From IMG/VR virus record IMGVR_UViG_3300033153_006921, positions 5,253 to 39,056 of that record: a stretch of DNA of 33,804 nucleotides. One strand, 5' to 3'. Within the stretch, counting starts at the first letter, position 1. The number at the start of each line of letters is the position of its first letter. The DNA is from a virus. Both the position numbers and the translations under genes were made by a program. The notes under the pieces are model-generated. The model was not told the origin of the DNA. It saw only the letters and a list, made by a program, of their open reading frames with translations, and did no database searches. Positions 24,313-31,925 of the stretch are shown piece after piece.

Positions 24313-24660
24313 TTACTCAACTTTCTTTTTACGTCTAGTCTGCCTTTTCTTTGTAGTCTTTTTGGGAATTTCAGTAACTGTAGTTACCTTAATGTCTTCC
24401 TGTTTTTCTAGTTTTACTTCATCTAATGAGTCGCCAGAATTAAGTAATAGACCAGATCTAATACTGGTCCTTATCATCATCTGAGCCCACTTGGGATAAT
24501 CATCCAGATTAACTTCTACTGGTTGAACATTCTCTTGAGATATAATTAAATTACATTCCTGGTATCCAGCTGCATTATGTTGATGAATATATTCCCTAGA
24601 AGTAGGATGACTTAACGCCCATACAAACCTATCTTCAGGCAAACTGAGTTTCAAAACCAT
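24313..24660 (-). CDS. Small head-region protein with a basic C-terminal tail
   Basis: 115 residues. The start is set at ATG 24660 with GGAGAG seven bases upstream. The longer frame would begin at 24702 and read through the terminator hairpin as coding, with no SD, so it is rejected. Residues 1-75 are a mixed alpha/beta domain (LPEDRFVWALSHPTSREYI ... YPKWAQMMIRTSI). The C-terminus, from about residue 98, is strongly basic (KKTTKKRQTRRKKKVE), suggesting binding to DNA, RNA or an acidic surface. It lies between the capsid gene and the Ig-like protein and might be a minor capsid or DNA-associated protein. Unrecognised. Confidence 0.65.
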   Translation of the reverse strand: MVLKLSLPEDRFVWALSHPTSREYIHQHNAAGYQECNLIISQENVQPVEVNLDDYPKWAQMMIRTSIRSGLLLNSGDSLDEVKLEKQEDIKVTTVTEIPKKTTKKRQTRRKKKVE

Positions 24661-24674
24661 TCTTTCTCTCCACT

Positions 24675-24700
24675 TTAAAGAAGGGGGACCGAAGTCCCCC
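24675..24700 (-). terminator. Intrinsic terminator with UUCG tetraloop after the major capsid gene
   Basis: On the minus strand GGGGGAC (plus-strand 24694-24700), the loop TTCG (24690-24693) and GTCCCCC (24683-24689) form a seven-pair GC-rich stem closed by C(UUCG)G, one of the most stable RNA loops. It is followed by TTCTTT. It lies 12 bases after the stop codon of the capsid gene. The T tract is imperfect, so termination may be partial and allow some readthrough into the cassette. Confidence 0.85.
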
Positions 24701-24711
24701 ATACTTATCTA

Positions 24712-26097
24712 TTAAAGAATTGCTTCTCTTTCAGGAATTTCTTCTAGTCCACCAGAAGCTGTTGCAGCACCCGTTGCGTCAAGGGCAGCAATATTGATTT
24801 GTGGAACAGCCGGTTGGCTAGTAACCATGTTGTCAACATTAACAGCATTCTTAATTAGAGCTACAGCTTGACCTTCGTTTAGAATTCCAAGTGCATATCT
24901 TTCTCTAATCTTAATTTTTCTGATGTCTCTTGCAGGATCCGCCCACTCTTCAGTCGTAGGATCTTCGTCTACAAGAATTACTCCCAGCTCTCCACGATCA
25001 AAGATCATGATGTCTGTAAGTTTCTTGATAGGATCGTACTTAACGAAAGGAGATACAATGATAGACATTGGGCTACTTAAGTAACCAGGAAGAATTGGAG
25101 CAGAGTCTAAACTCTGTCCTCTTAACTCAACCGATGTGTCTGGTTGTACATCTTCAATCTTTCCAACTGACATTCCACCAGCAGCCAATTCCCAAGGATT
25201 TCCACCCTTAGCTTGTCCTCTCCAGCTAGCAAACATTACATTTGTATTAGCATTGAAGAACATGGCTCTCATGTTAGGATCTTTCAAGAACATAGTGTAT
25301 GTAAGAGGGTGAACTAGCATTGTGTCGCCAGAAAATCCTCTTGCTAGTAGGTGTCCCCAAAGATCAAAAAGATCTTCAGCAGTAACAGAACCATTTGCAG
25401 CTCCATTGAACGATCTACCGTGTGAAACACCAAGTACTGAATTAACAGGATTAGCGTTGTCAAAATATACAAGACCTTCAGCTCCGATCATATTAAAGAT
25501 CTTAACTTCTTTGTGTCTTGCTAGTGCGCGAGATGCCGCTCTAAGGTGCATGTTAATTACGTCTACTTGTGAGTAACGAACCATTTCATCAGAAATCTTA
25601 ACGGCAATACCGCTTTTTCCGATGTTCGCTACCATAGCAGCTCCACCTTGAGTCATCTTCGCTTCTGGGTATTCGCCACCTTCCGGGATATCTAGTTCTG
25701 CTACTGACAGAGCTGATGCCGCTGGAAGAAGGATCGTTTGACCCATAGAAAAGTTGATTCTTTGTAGAAGAGATGTACCAATCATCATTGGTTCCATTGC
25801 TTCTCTAACTACTGTAGAAATTACTTTAGGTAAAAGAATAGGTGCGTCAGGCACTGAGTACATATCTTGTAGTTTAAACTCAGCTCCGTCTACGTCCATT
25901 CCGCTGTTATTCCAGATAAACTGGAATTGCTTCAATTTGTTTTTATAAGCGTCTAGTACTTTTCCGTTGTTAACGCCTTCTTCGCCTTCTACTTTTCCCG
26001 CTTCCGGGTAAAAGTCGGCTAGCTGATGCTTTGTTCCAGCATCTTTGTTAACCTGCACGGAATACGCGCCGCTAGCTTTGTCCTTAAACAGTTTCAT
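24712..26097 (-). CDS. Major capsid protein (HK97-like fold)
   Basis: 461 residues, ATG at 26097, SD AGAGGAG. Recognised by the middle of the chain. EAMEPMMIGTSLLQRINFSM is followed by a strand and E-loop-like region (ILLPAASALSVAELDIPEGGEYPEAKM). Then comes KSGIAVKISDEMVRYSQVDV, with a long helix (HLRAASRALARHKEVKIFNM), matching the order of N-arm, E-loop and spine helix in HK97-fold capsid proteins. The second half contains the peripheral and axial domains (TMLVHPLTYTMFLKDPNMRA ... PILPGYLSSPMSIIVSPFV). The N-terminal ~70 residues are charged and could be removed by the head protease encoded two genes upstream. A terminator follows directly, as expected for a gene of very high output. Confidence 0.92.
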   Translation of the reverse strand: MKLFKDKASGAYSVQVNKDAGTKHQLADFYPEAGKVEGEEGVNNGKVLDAYKNKLKQFQFIWNNSGMDVDGAEFKLQDMYSVPDAPILLPKVISTVVREAMEPMMIGTSLLQRINFSMGQTILLPAASALSVAELDIPEGGEYPEAKMTQGGAAMVANIGKSGIAVKISDEMVRYSQVDVINMHLRAASRALARHKEVKIFNMIGAEGLVYFDNANPVNSVLGVSHGRSFNGAANGSVTAEDLFDLWGHLLARGFSGDTMLVHPLTYTMFLKDPNMRAMFFNANTNVMFASWRGQAKGGNPWELAAGGMSVGKIEDVQPDTSVELRGQSLDSAPILPGYLSSPMSIIVSPFVKYDPIKKLTDIMIFDRGELGVILVDEDPTTEEWADPARDIRKIKIRERYALGILNEGQAVALIKNAVNVDNMVTSQPAVPQINIAALDATGAATASGGLEEIPEREAIL

Positions 26098-26110
26098 TAT
26101 CTATCTCCTC

Positions 26111-27313
26111 TTATCTGATGTTCAGGTTGAATCTTACTATTCCAGAAAACTTATCGCCACCTGCATAGAAGATATTGTGAGGCATACCATCAGTAGCAGA
26201 TCCTGGCATTCTATCTAATTTAGATACTTGTCCAGTTCTACCATCATGGATAGGTCCTGTTAATCTACTATCGTATGCAGTCTTAACTCTATCTAAAAAT
26301 TGCTTAGGGAAGTTAATGTCTACTAGGTAAACAGTTCCTAAAACGTCAAGAGTCTTGTCGATTGCTGAAAGAATATTTGCAGACTCATCACCTACAGCTG
26401 TATCACCAACAGCGCCAGCGCTATAAGTAATAAATGCAGAGTTCTGGTCGTAAGTAACTAGATCACCTGGTTTAGCACTTCCTCTCCAAGTGGCAATGCC
26501 CTTGAATGGAGCGTTGTAAACACCAGAGTTCTCGTATAAATATTCTATCTCTAGCTTATCACCTGTTTTCAGGTAAGTTGCAGAAATCGCTGACCAATCT
26601 AGTTGATCTAGTCCACCAGCACCGGCACCATCACCGAAAGAAAAGTCAACGTCTCTACGACCATTGATTTTTACCTTTACAGTGTAGTCTAGCGCTTCGT
26701 CATGAGCTAGGTCAAAAGTGTCACCGTCTGCCACAAGAGTAGCTTCCATTGTGTGCTCAATTCTTTCGAAAGGCTCAACTGGATACTCTAGGTAATAGTC
26801 AGTTAAAATAGCTACGCCATTTTGTCTGCTATAGTTGTGGTATTTGTAAGTAGCAGGGTTAGAAGGGTCTGAACCTGATAGCTCGTATGCATCGTATGAT
26901 GCAACACCAGCACATCGTCCTACAGTTACGCCACCTGCGATCATTGAATTAATTACATACTCTGCAGCAGCAACTAAAACACCTTGAGCATTTAAAACTC
27001 TGTGATCTACATCTGTTTGTGTGTACTGAGGTCCGTTACCAGCACCAAGTGCAAGTAAAAGTTTGTACCCCGCAGGAACCATGAAGCCATTGCTATCTAG
27101 AGCAACAGGTTTCCCCGCACCAATAACTTTCCAATCTTGAAAAGTAGGTTCGAATCTTTCTAATGGCAAGTAAGGTGCCGGATAGTTAAGACCGAATCTC
27201 ATACCTTCGGAAATTTCGAAGTTAGGTGTCCAAGGGCTACTTAGGTCCTGATTTCCTTTGTGAACAGCACTATATCCACCCTGTGGAAATTGTCCGTTGA
27301 AATAATCAGCCAT
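26111..27313 (-). CDS. Capsid-associated / decoration-like protein between protease and capsid genes
   Basis: 400 residues, ATG at 27313, SD AAGGAG. The sequence is beta-rich with many Tyr, Pro and Gly. It begins MADYFNGQFPQGGYSAVHKG and continues FGLNYPAPYLPLERFEPTFQ and KPVALDSNGFMVPAGYKLLL. The C-terminus (KTAYDSRLTGPIHDGRTGQV ... IFYAGGDKFSGIVRFNLNIR) ends in strands. There is no signal peptide, membrane segment or coiled coil. Position between the protease/scaffold and the major capsid gene suggests a second capsid or decoration protein made in amounts close to the capsid subunit. I recognise no named family; a paralogous vertex protein is another option. Confidence 0.6.
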   Translation of the reverse strand: MADYFNGQFPQGGYSAVHKGNQDLSSPWTPNFEISEGMRFGLNYPAPYLPLERFEPTFQDWKVIGAGKPVALDSNGFMVPAGYKLLLALGAGNGPQYTQTDVDHRVLNAQGVLVAAAEYVINSMIAGGVTVGRCAGVASYDAYELSGSDPSNPATYKYHNYSRQNGVAILTDYYLEYPVEPFERIEHTMEATLVADGDTFDLAHDEALDYTVKVKINGRRDVDFSFGDGAGAGGLDQLDWSAISATYLKTGDKLEIEYLYENSGVYNAPFKGIATWRGSAKPGDLVTYDQNSAFITYSAGAVGDTAVGDESANILSAIDKTLDVLGTVYLVDINFPKQFLDRVKTAYDSRLTGPIHDGRTGQVSKLDRMPGSATDGMPHNIFYAGGDKFSGIVRFNLNIR

Positions 27314-27324
27314 TATTAGTCTCC

Positions 27325-29763
27325 TTAATCAATTGTTGGTATATTACCATTTTTGTTTTGAACTTTCTTCAACCATCTATCGGCTTCTAACTTGCCGTAT
27401 CTAGTTATAAGCCTATTATAATTGTCATATAGTTTGAACTTTTTCTCTTCTTCATTGAGCTTTTGTTCATCCTTTTTATTAGCAGATGTGTCGTCCTGAT
27501 TTAATGTTGGATCTTCAACACCCTCAGTCGGATCGCCAGCCATTCCATCACTCTTGACAAAGTCCTGAATCTTCACTTGAGTCTCTAAATCATTTAAAGT
27601 ATCTCTTAATGAATCTACGCTTCTTCCTTTGTGTTCTGTGATTTCTTCTGTTCTATCTGCAATCTTAAAGTTTCCACTTAGAATTTTCATGTCTACTGTT
27701 CTAGTAGCCATCTCTTCTGCTAACAGCTTGGTTAACTTAGAGTGTCCTTCAAGTGCAGAATCAAGCTCTTCATTGGCAGCCTCAAGTTGTGATTCTAGGA
27801 TCGCAATCTCTTGGTCTTTATCGGAAGTATCAATTATTTCCACTTCTGGAATTTCAACTCCTAATTTTACCAACATAGCTTTAGCGTCTTCAAATACTTT
27901 TATTGCATCTTCAACACTTATACTGTCGTTATTATTACACGGTTCTGGTTCGTTGTCAAAACTATCCGTCAAGTCTAGACCTAATCTTTTTGCTTTTCTA
28001 TAAATAGAAGTCAAGATTCGTCCTTTAACTGAATCAGAAGCTTTACATCTTGCTAAAACTGCTAATGCAGCTTTTGCGTGAGCCTCGTCAACAACGGGGA
28101 ATAGCCCTTTGCCGCCACAGAAATCCGATGCTTTTAGTTCAGCTATTTTCTCTTCCGAGAGTACAGCGTCTTCTTCTAAAAGTTTAACCATTTCTGCATA
28201 AACCTCTGTGCTTTCAGCCTTAGTCAGATCAAATTGATTTTCAATCCAGTCCTTGTATTCTGAAACCATGTCTTTATACGACTTGTCAGCCCAGTTAAAG
28301 GTAGCTCTAACTAGTGCGTCTTCATTCTTGTAAAGAGAAATTAGCTCAGCTAGTGTGCCAACTTCTATGTCTTTTAGTGAATGATCTTCTACTTTCGCGA
28401 TTTCTTCTGCTTCTGCAGTTGTCATCTCTTCAGTGATTTCTTCACCTTCTTCTAACTTAAAAGCGTCAGACATCTTTTTAGATTTCTTTTTCTTCTTCTT
28501 TTTAGTCTTCTTTGATCCACAGTCTGCCGCATCAGCTGCTTCTTCTTCTTCCTCTTCTTTGGGATCTTTAGACTTGTCTTCGATCTTCTTGAAGTTTTCA
28601 TCGAGGTATTTATCTACCGCATCATTGATTTCCAGATCTTGTACATCAGTGCTATCTGTAGCCTTAACCATCGCTGCTACTTGAGCAACCATTGCTTTAA
28701 GACTTTCTACATCAAGCTCTTCCATGTATTCGCGTACAGTTACTTCTTTGGAACCACTTTCCTTTTCACCGTATCTATACACTTCAACCTTTACATCTAA
28801 TGCGTCTTTGATTTTGTCCTCGATGGATTTGTCTTTGTCTAATTTCATAGCATTCTCCATCTTTTGGATATTATTCTTAACGTCTATTAAGTTAACTTCG
28901 TCTTCAGATGATAGAGGTACAAGTGTGCTATCGTTATATGCGAATAAGCTAGCAGCTACCTGGTATCCATCATGTGCCTTATATAATTCTTCTTTTGCTG
29001 AATTACCGATCTGATAGACAGATGGTTCAGCAGGATCATCGCTGATGATCTTAAAGTCGTGAGCATGAGGATCAGCCGGGGCATTAACTATCCCGAGGTG
29101 ATCATACTCCATTGAGCCAGGTACAACAACACAAACGTTATCTTCATATACCTGTCCTCTATTGTGTTCGCATAATCCTTCTGCTACCCAGTCAGTACCA
29201 CATATAGAACAAGTGGCGCTGTCTGAAACCATTGATGTAGATACAGTTAAGTATCTTTCATCCAAGATGGCTTCAATAGCTTCAGGATCCGTAATCTTTA
29301 AAGTTCCTCTAAGATTACCTAAACCTTTATAGGCATCTCTACTGTCGTATTCTTTGATGACATGATTTACAAAATCAAGCATAGTATCTTTCTTTTTATT
29401 CGCATCATGAAATTCGAATAGACTTTTTAGATAACTATCTTGTGTCTTGTAGACATCAGATGTATCAACATACTCTGCAGTAATTACTCTACCTATCGGT
29501 TTTGAATCAACTAATTCGTCGTGACCAATGATTATTGGTTTTGCATAGTCTTTAGTAAAAGATGCTGCGCCAGTTTTCATTCTTGCTGGTAAATAGAAAC
29601 CATAGTTCTTAGTAACAATCCCTGAATGCGTCATTTCAATCTGAGCCATAAGTGAATGCCCAGATGGAGAAGCACTATCTTTAGTTTTAAAATAGTGTCT
29701 CTTGCTCTTCGCTAGGCTTACTGCACCTTGAATTGCGTCAGTTATCTTTAAATGTTTTGCCAT
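27325..29763 (-). CDS. Head maturation protease fused to a scaffold-like domain
   Basis: 812 residues from ATG 29763 (SD GGAGA, seven bases upstream; the longer frame starts with a TTG in the promoter). The N-terminal domain has the order seen in HK97-like phage prohead proteases. KPIIIGHDE with PIGRV gives a candidate catalytic His (~81), and YLTVSTSM gives a candidate Ser (~175). Next come CSIC ... LCEHNRG (Cys 185, 188, 198 and His 200), which could bind zinc, and a conserved-looking MEYDHLGIVNAPADPHAHDF. Residues ~325-800 are charged and helical, with an acidic run, a poly-Lys run (~418-430) and a separate block (DFCGGKGLFPVVDEAHAKAA) found in other phage proteins. The C-terminal coiled coil fits a scaffold core cut by the protease during maturation. 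Confidence 0.8.
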   Translation of the reverse strand: MAKHLKITDAIQGAVSLAKSKRHYFKTKDSASPSGHSLMAQIEMTHSGIVTKNYGFYLPARMKTGAASFTKDYAKPIIIGHDELVDSKPIGRVITAEYVDTSDVYKTQDSYLKSLFEFHDANKKKDTMLDFVNHVIKEYDSRDAYKGLGNLRGTLKITDPEAIEAILDERYLTVSTSMVSDSATCSICGTDWVAEGLCEHNRGQVYEDNVCVVVPGSMEYDHLGIVNAPADPHAHDFKIISDDPAEPSVYQIGNSAKEELYKAHDGYQVAASLFAYNDSTLVPLSSEDEVNLIDVKNNIQKMENAMKLDKDKSIEDKIKDALDVKVEVYRYGEKESGSKEVTVREYMEELDVESLKAMVAQVAAMVKATDSTDVQDLEINDAVDKYLDENFKKIEDKSKDPKEEEEEEAADAADCGSKKTKKKKKKKSKKMSDAFKLEEGEEITEEMTTAEAEEIAKVEDHSLKDIEVGTLAELISLYKNEDALVRATFNWADKSYKDMVSEYKDWIENQFDLTKAESTEVYAEMVKLLEEDAVLSEEKIAELKASDFCGGKGLFPVVDEAHAKAALAVLARCKASDSVKGRILTSIYRKAKRLGLDLTDSFDNEPEPCNNNDSISVEDAIKVFEDAKAMLVKLGVEIPEVEIIDTSDKDQEIAILESQLEAANEELDSALEGHSKLTKLLAEEMATRTVDMKILSGNFKIADRTEEITEHKGRSVDSLRDTLNDLETQVKIQDFVKSDGMAGDPTEGVEDPTLNQDDTSANKKDEQKLNEEEKKFKLYDNYNRLITRYGKLEADRWLKKVQNKNGNIPTID

Positions 29764-29783
29764 GCATGTTCTCCGATGATACA

Positions 29784-29812
29784 AGTATATAGCTTTATTG
29801 TCTTTTTGTAAA
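29784..29812 (-). promoter_or_regulatory. Candidate sigma70-like promoter before the protease gene
   Basis: On the minus strand TTTACA (plus-strand 29807-29812; 5 of 6 to consensus) is followed after exactly 17 bases by TATACT (29784-29789; 5 of 6). It sits in the 53-base gap between the portal stop and the protease ATG, and would give a short leader ending in the GGAGA SD. This is the best-scoring promoter by eye in the window and could drive protease, capsid-associated protein and capsid protein together. Confidence 0.6.
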
Positions 29813-29816
29813 ATTA

Positions 29817-31925
29817 CTAAACCACTTTACCGATAGTTGCAGTCGAGTTTGGGTGGTATGGAGGAACCGACCAAATGGTCAGATTCAGAAGGTCTACGAT
29901 ATCCGGTGATTTCTTACATTCTTCACAATCGCTATTCTTTATAACACTTGCTGTAATTAACCCCTGGCTTCTTAACCCTACTGCTTTCCCGTAGTTATAC
30001 GCCCTCATTCTTTCGGTTGCATCAATAAAATCACCACGATACTTGATCTTATCAAAAACTTCCAATATAGCTTCTTCCATCTTTGATCTAGTTTCGCCGT
30101 CATCAATCATACTATCTAATGTGTTCTGTACTTTTCCGTTTATATCTTTCATGTATTTGGATATAAAGCCTTCTGTAGCTTCTTTAACTTCTTGAAAGTC
30201 TGTAATTATCAGCTTCTCAAAGTTGGCTGCATCTGAACCAGAATCTTTTAATCCTTGCAGATATTCTTTTCTTGCGATTTGTAGGTATTTTTCTGTAGCG
30301 GAATCTTTCCCTATAGCTATCAGGGTATTGATCCATTTTCTGTCAATAAGTTCTTTCTTTACGTGTTTAGAGATATCACTCTTGAGCATCCTTGTAACAT
30401 TGGATACGTGACCATCTTTTACCTTGAAGTAATCTAATTGACTTTTCTGTGGACCAGTTTTGGTTCCATGTTGATTTGTTGGAGCATTTGAGTTCTTGGC
30501 TGAGTTTGTGGCAGAACTACTTGAAGATGCACTAGCAGCTTTTGCTGCAGCTCCTATCTGTGCTATCTCCATCTGTCCATCTGTCTGTACTTTGAGTTTT
30601 CTAAGATCAACTCTATCAACGAACATTAGTGCGTCTTGTTCTTCTGTTATAGGTTCATGCCCTGTTATTTTACGAGCCTCGTCTACATCTATAACATTAC
30701 CATTATATAGTACTTGTGCATTTGTATTCTTTTTTAATTGTGCTTCTATATCGATTTCTCTAAATTTGAAATCAACAATGTTCACTCCTTCCAATATATC
30801 AAAGAGGAAGGTAGACTCTAGTAGAAGTTCTTTTATGACTTCTTTATTAATTGTCTCTTCTATTATACTCTGGTAATCCTTTACAGAATCAACCATAGTT
30901 GTTGACATAGTGGAAGCGGTAGCCCTGTTGGCTGTATTGCCTTCTCCCATATCTACACTTGAGACACCTAACCCCGTGAAAACTCTAGTCTTAAAGTAAT
31001 CAAGGTATTCTCTGGCTTTAAGAGCTTTACCCTCTGCGCCAATAAAATCAATCTCATGCCTTTCGGGTGTTACAATTCCACCTTCTGCTGGCATATCTGC
31101 TATCTGTCCTCGAACGTATTCGACTTCAGACATCACTGTGCCATCTGGTAATCTGATGTCACCGGCAGGCTTATTCTCTGTTCCTACTCTGTATTGAAAA
31201 ATAGGGAAGAGTGTTTGGTATATAAGGAGTTCTACGTTTTCTTCTATACGACGTAGTGCGCGAATATCTTCTTTTACTGGTACAATCTGAGGAGTACCAA
31301 AGGAAAACCCAGGTTTTCTATATGCATGAAAATGGATTATGTCTCTAGGAGAGAATTCCCTATATCTACCATCAGCCATTTGCTGACGATACTTAATTAT
31401 CTTGCCTTGTTTGTTTTTCTTTACTTTGACGTTCTCGGCACCCATACCGAAATATCCAGCTACAGGCTGGATGCCACCAATGGTTCTACCACCTGATGCC
31501 TCTGCTTTTCTTACTTTTACCCAGAAATAATTAGATCTAGATAAAAGAGCATATCCTGTATCTCGGAGTAATTGTCTCCAAGAAATGTTAGATACATGTT
31601 CTATCTGTAGAATTCTTTTCTTAACATAATCAATGGTTTGCTTGTTCTTGCCGCCAAACTCTTCACCCTCTTTGAACATGAGGGCAGTTTTCTTTTGAAA
31701 GGACTGTCTTACATAGGACTCGACATCTTCTATGATGCCTATCTCCATCAAGTTATATTCTGCGCAGGTGAATGACTCTCTTCTACCATAATCAAAAGTT
31801 GGTTTTCTAAGAGTTACTTTTTTACCATTGGTCTTTTCAACTATGGCTAGCGTAGTACTTCTGGCATCTCTGTGCTCAGTTAACTTATCAAAAATTACTA
31901 TCTTATCAGCTTTCTGTATTTTCAT
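29817..31925 (-). CDS. Portal protein fused to a MuF-like minor head domain
   Basis: 702 residues, ATG at 31925 in an ATGA overlap, weak SD. Residues ~1-445 are a portal. RDIIHFHAYRKPGFSFGTPQ, then EDIRALRRIEENVELLIYQ, and FIGAEGKALKAREYLDYFKT, then GLGVSSVDMGEGNTANRATA follow the crown-wing-stem order of phage portals, which form the 12-fold ring through which DNA is packaged. Residues ~446-490 are a flexible Ala/Ser/Asn linker. Residues ~490-702 are helical and end MRAYNYGKAVGLRSQGL ... SDCEECKK ... WSVPPYHPNS, the end signature of Mu gpF / SPP1 gp7-like minor head proteins, with the usual final Cys replaced by Ser. The fusion puts the DNA-delivery-linked domain on each portal subunit. Confidence 0.85.
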   Translation of the reverse strand: MKIQKADKIVIFDKLTEHRDARSTTLAIVEKTNGKKVTLRKPTFDYGRRESFTCAEYNLMEIGIIEDVESYVRQSFQKKTALMFKEGEEFGGKNKQTIDYVKKRILQIEHVSNISWRQLLRDTGYALLSRSNYFWVKVRKAEASGGRTIGGIQPVAGYFGMGAENVKVKKNKQGKIIKYRQQMADGRYREFSPRDIIHFHAYRKPGFSFGTPQIVPVKEDIRALRRIEENVELLIYQTLFPIFQYRVGTENKPAGDIRLPDGTVMSEVEYVRGQIADMPAEGGIVTPERHEIDFIGAEGKALKAREYLDYFKTRVFTGLGVSSVDMGEGNTANRATASTMSTTMVDSVKDYQSIIEETINKEVIKELLLESTFLFDILEGVNIVDFKFREIDIEAQLKKNTNAQVLYNGNVIDVDEARKITGHEPITEEQDALMFVDRVDLRKLKVQTDGQMEIAQIGAAAKAASASSSSSATNSAKNSNAPTNQHGTKTGPQKSQLDYFKVKDGHVSNVTRMLKSDISKHVKKELIDRKWINTLIAIGKDSATEKYLQIARKEYLQGLKDSGSDAANFEKLIITDFQEVKEATEGFISKYMKDINGKVQNTLDSMIDDGETRSKMEEAILEVFDKIKYRGDFIDATERMRAYNYGKAVGLRSQGLITASVIKNSDCEECKKSPDIVDLLNLTIWSVPPYHPNSTATIGKVV

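Noticed and set aside
24661-24702. Longer start (ATG 24702) for the small basic-tail protein
   Set aside because: The extra 14 codons are exactly the terminator hairpin; no SD precedes 24702, whereas 24660 has GGAGAG at good spacing.
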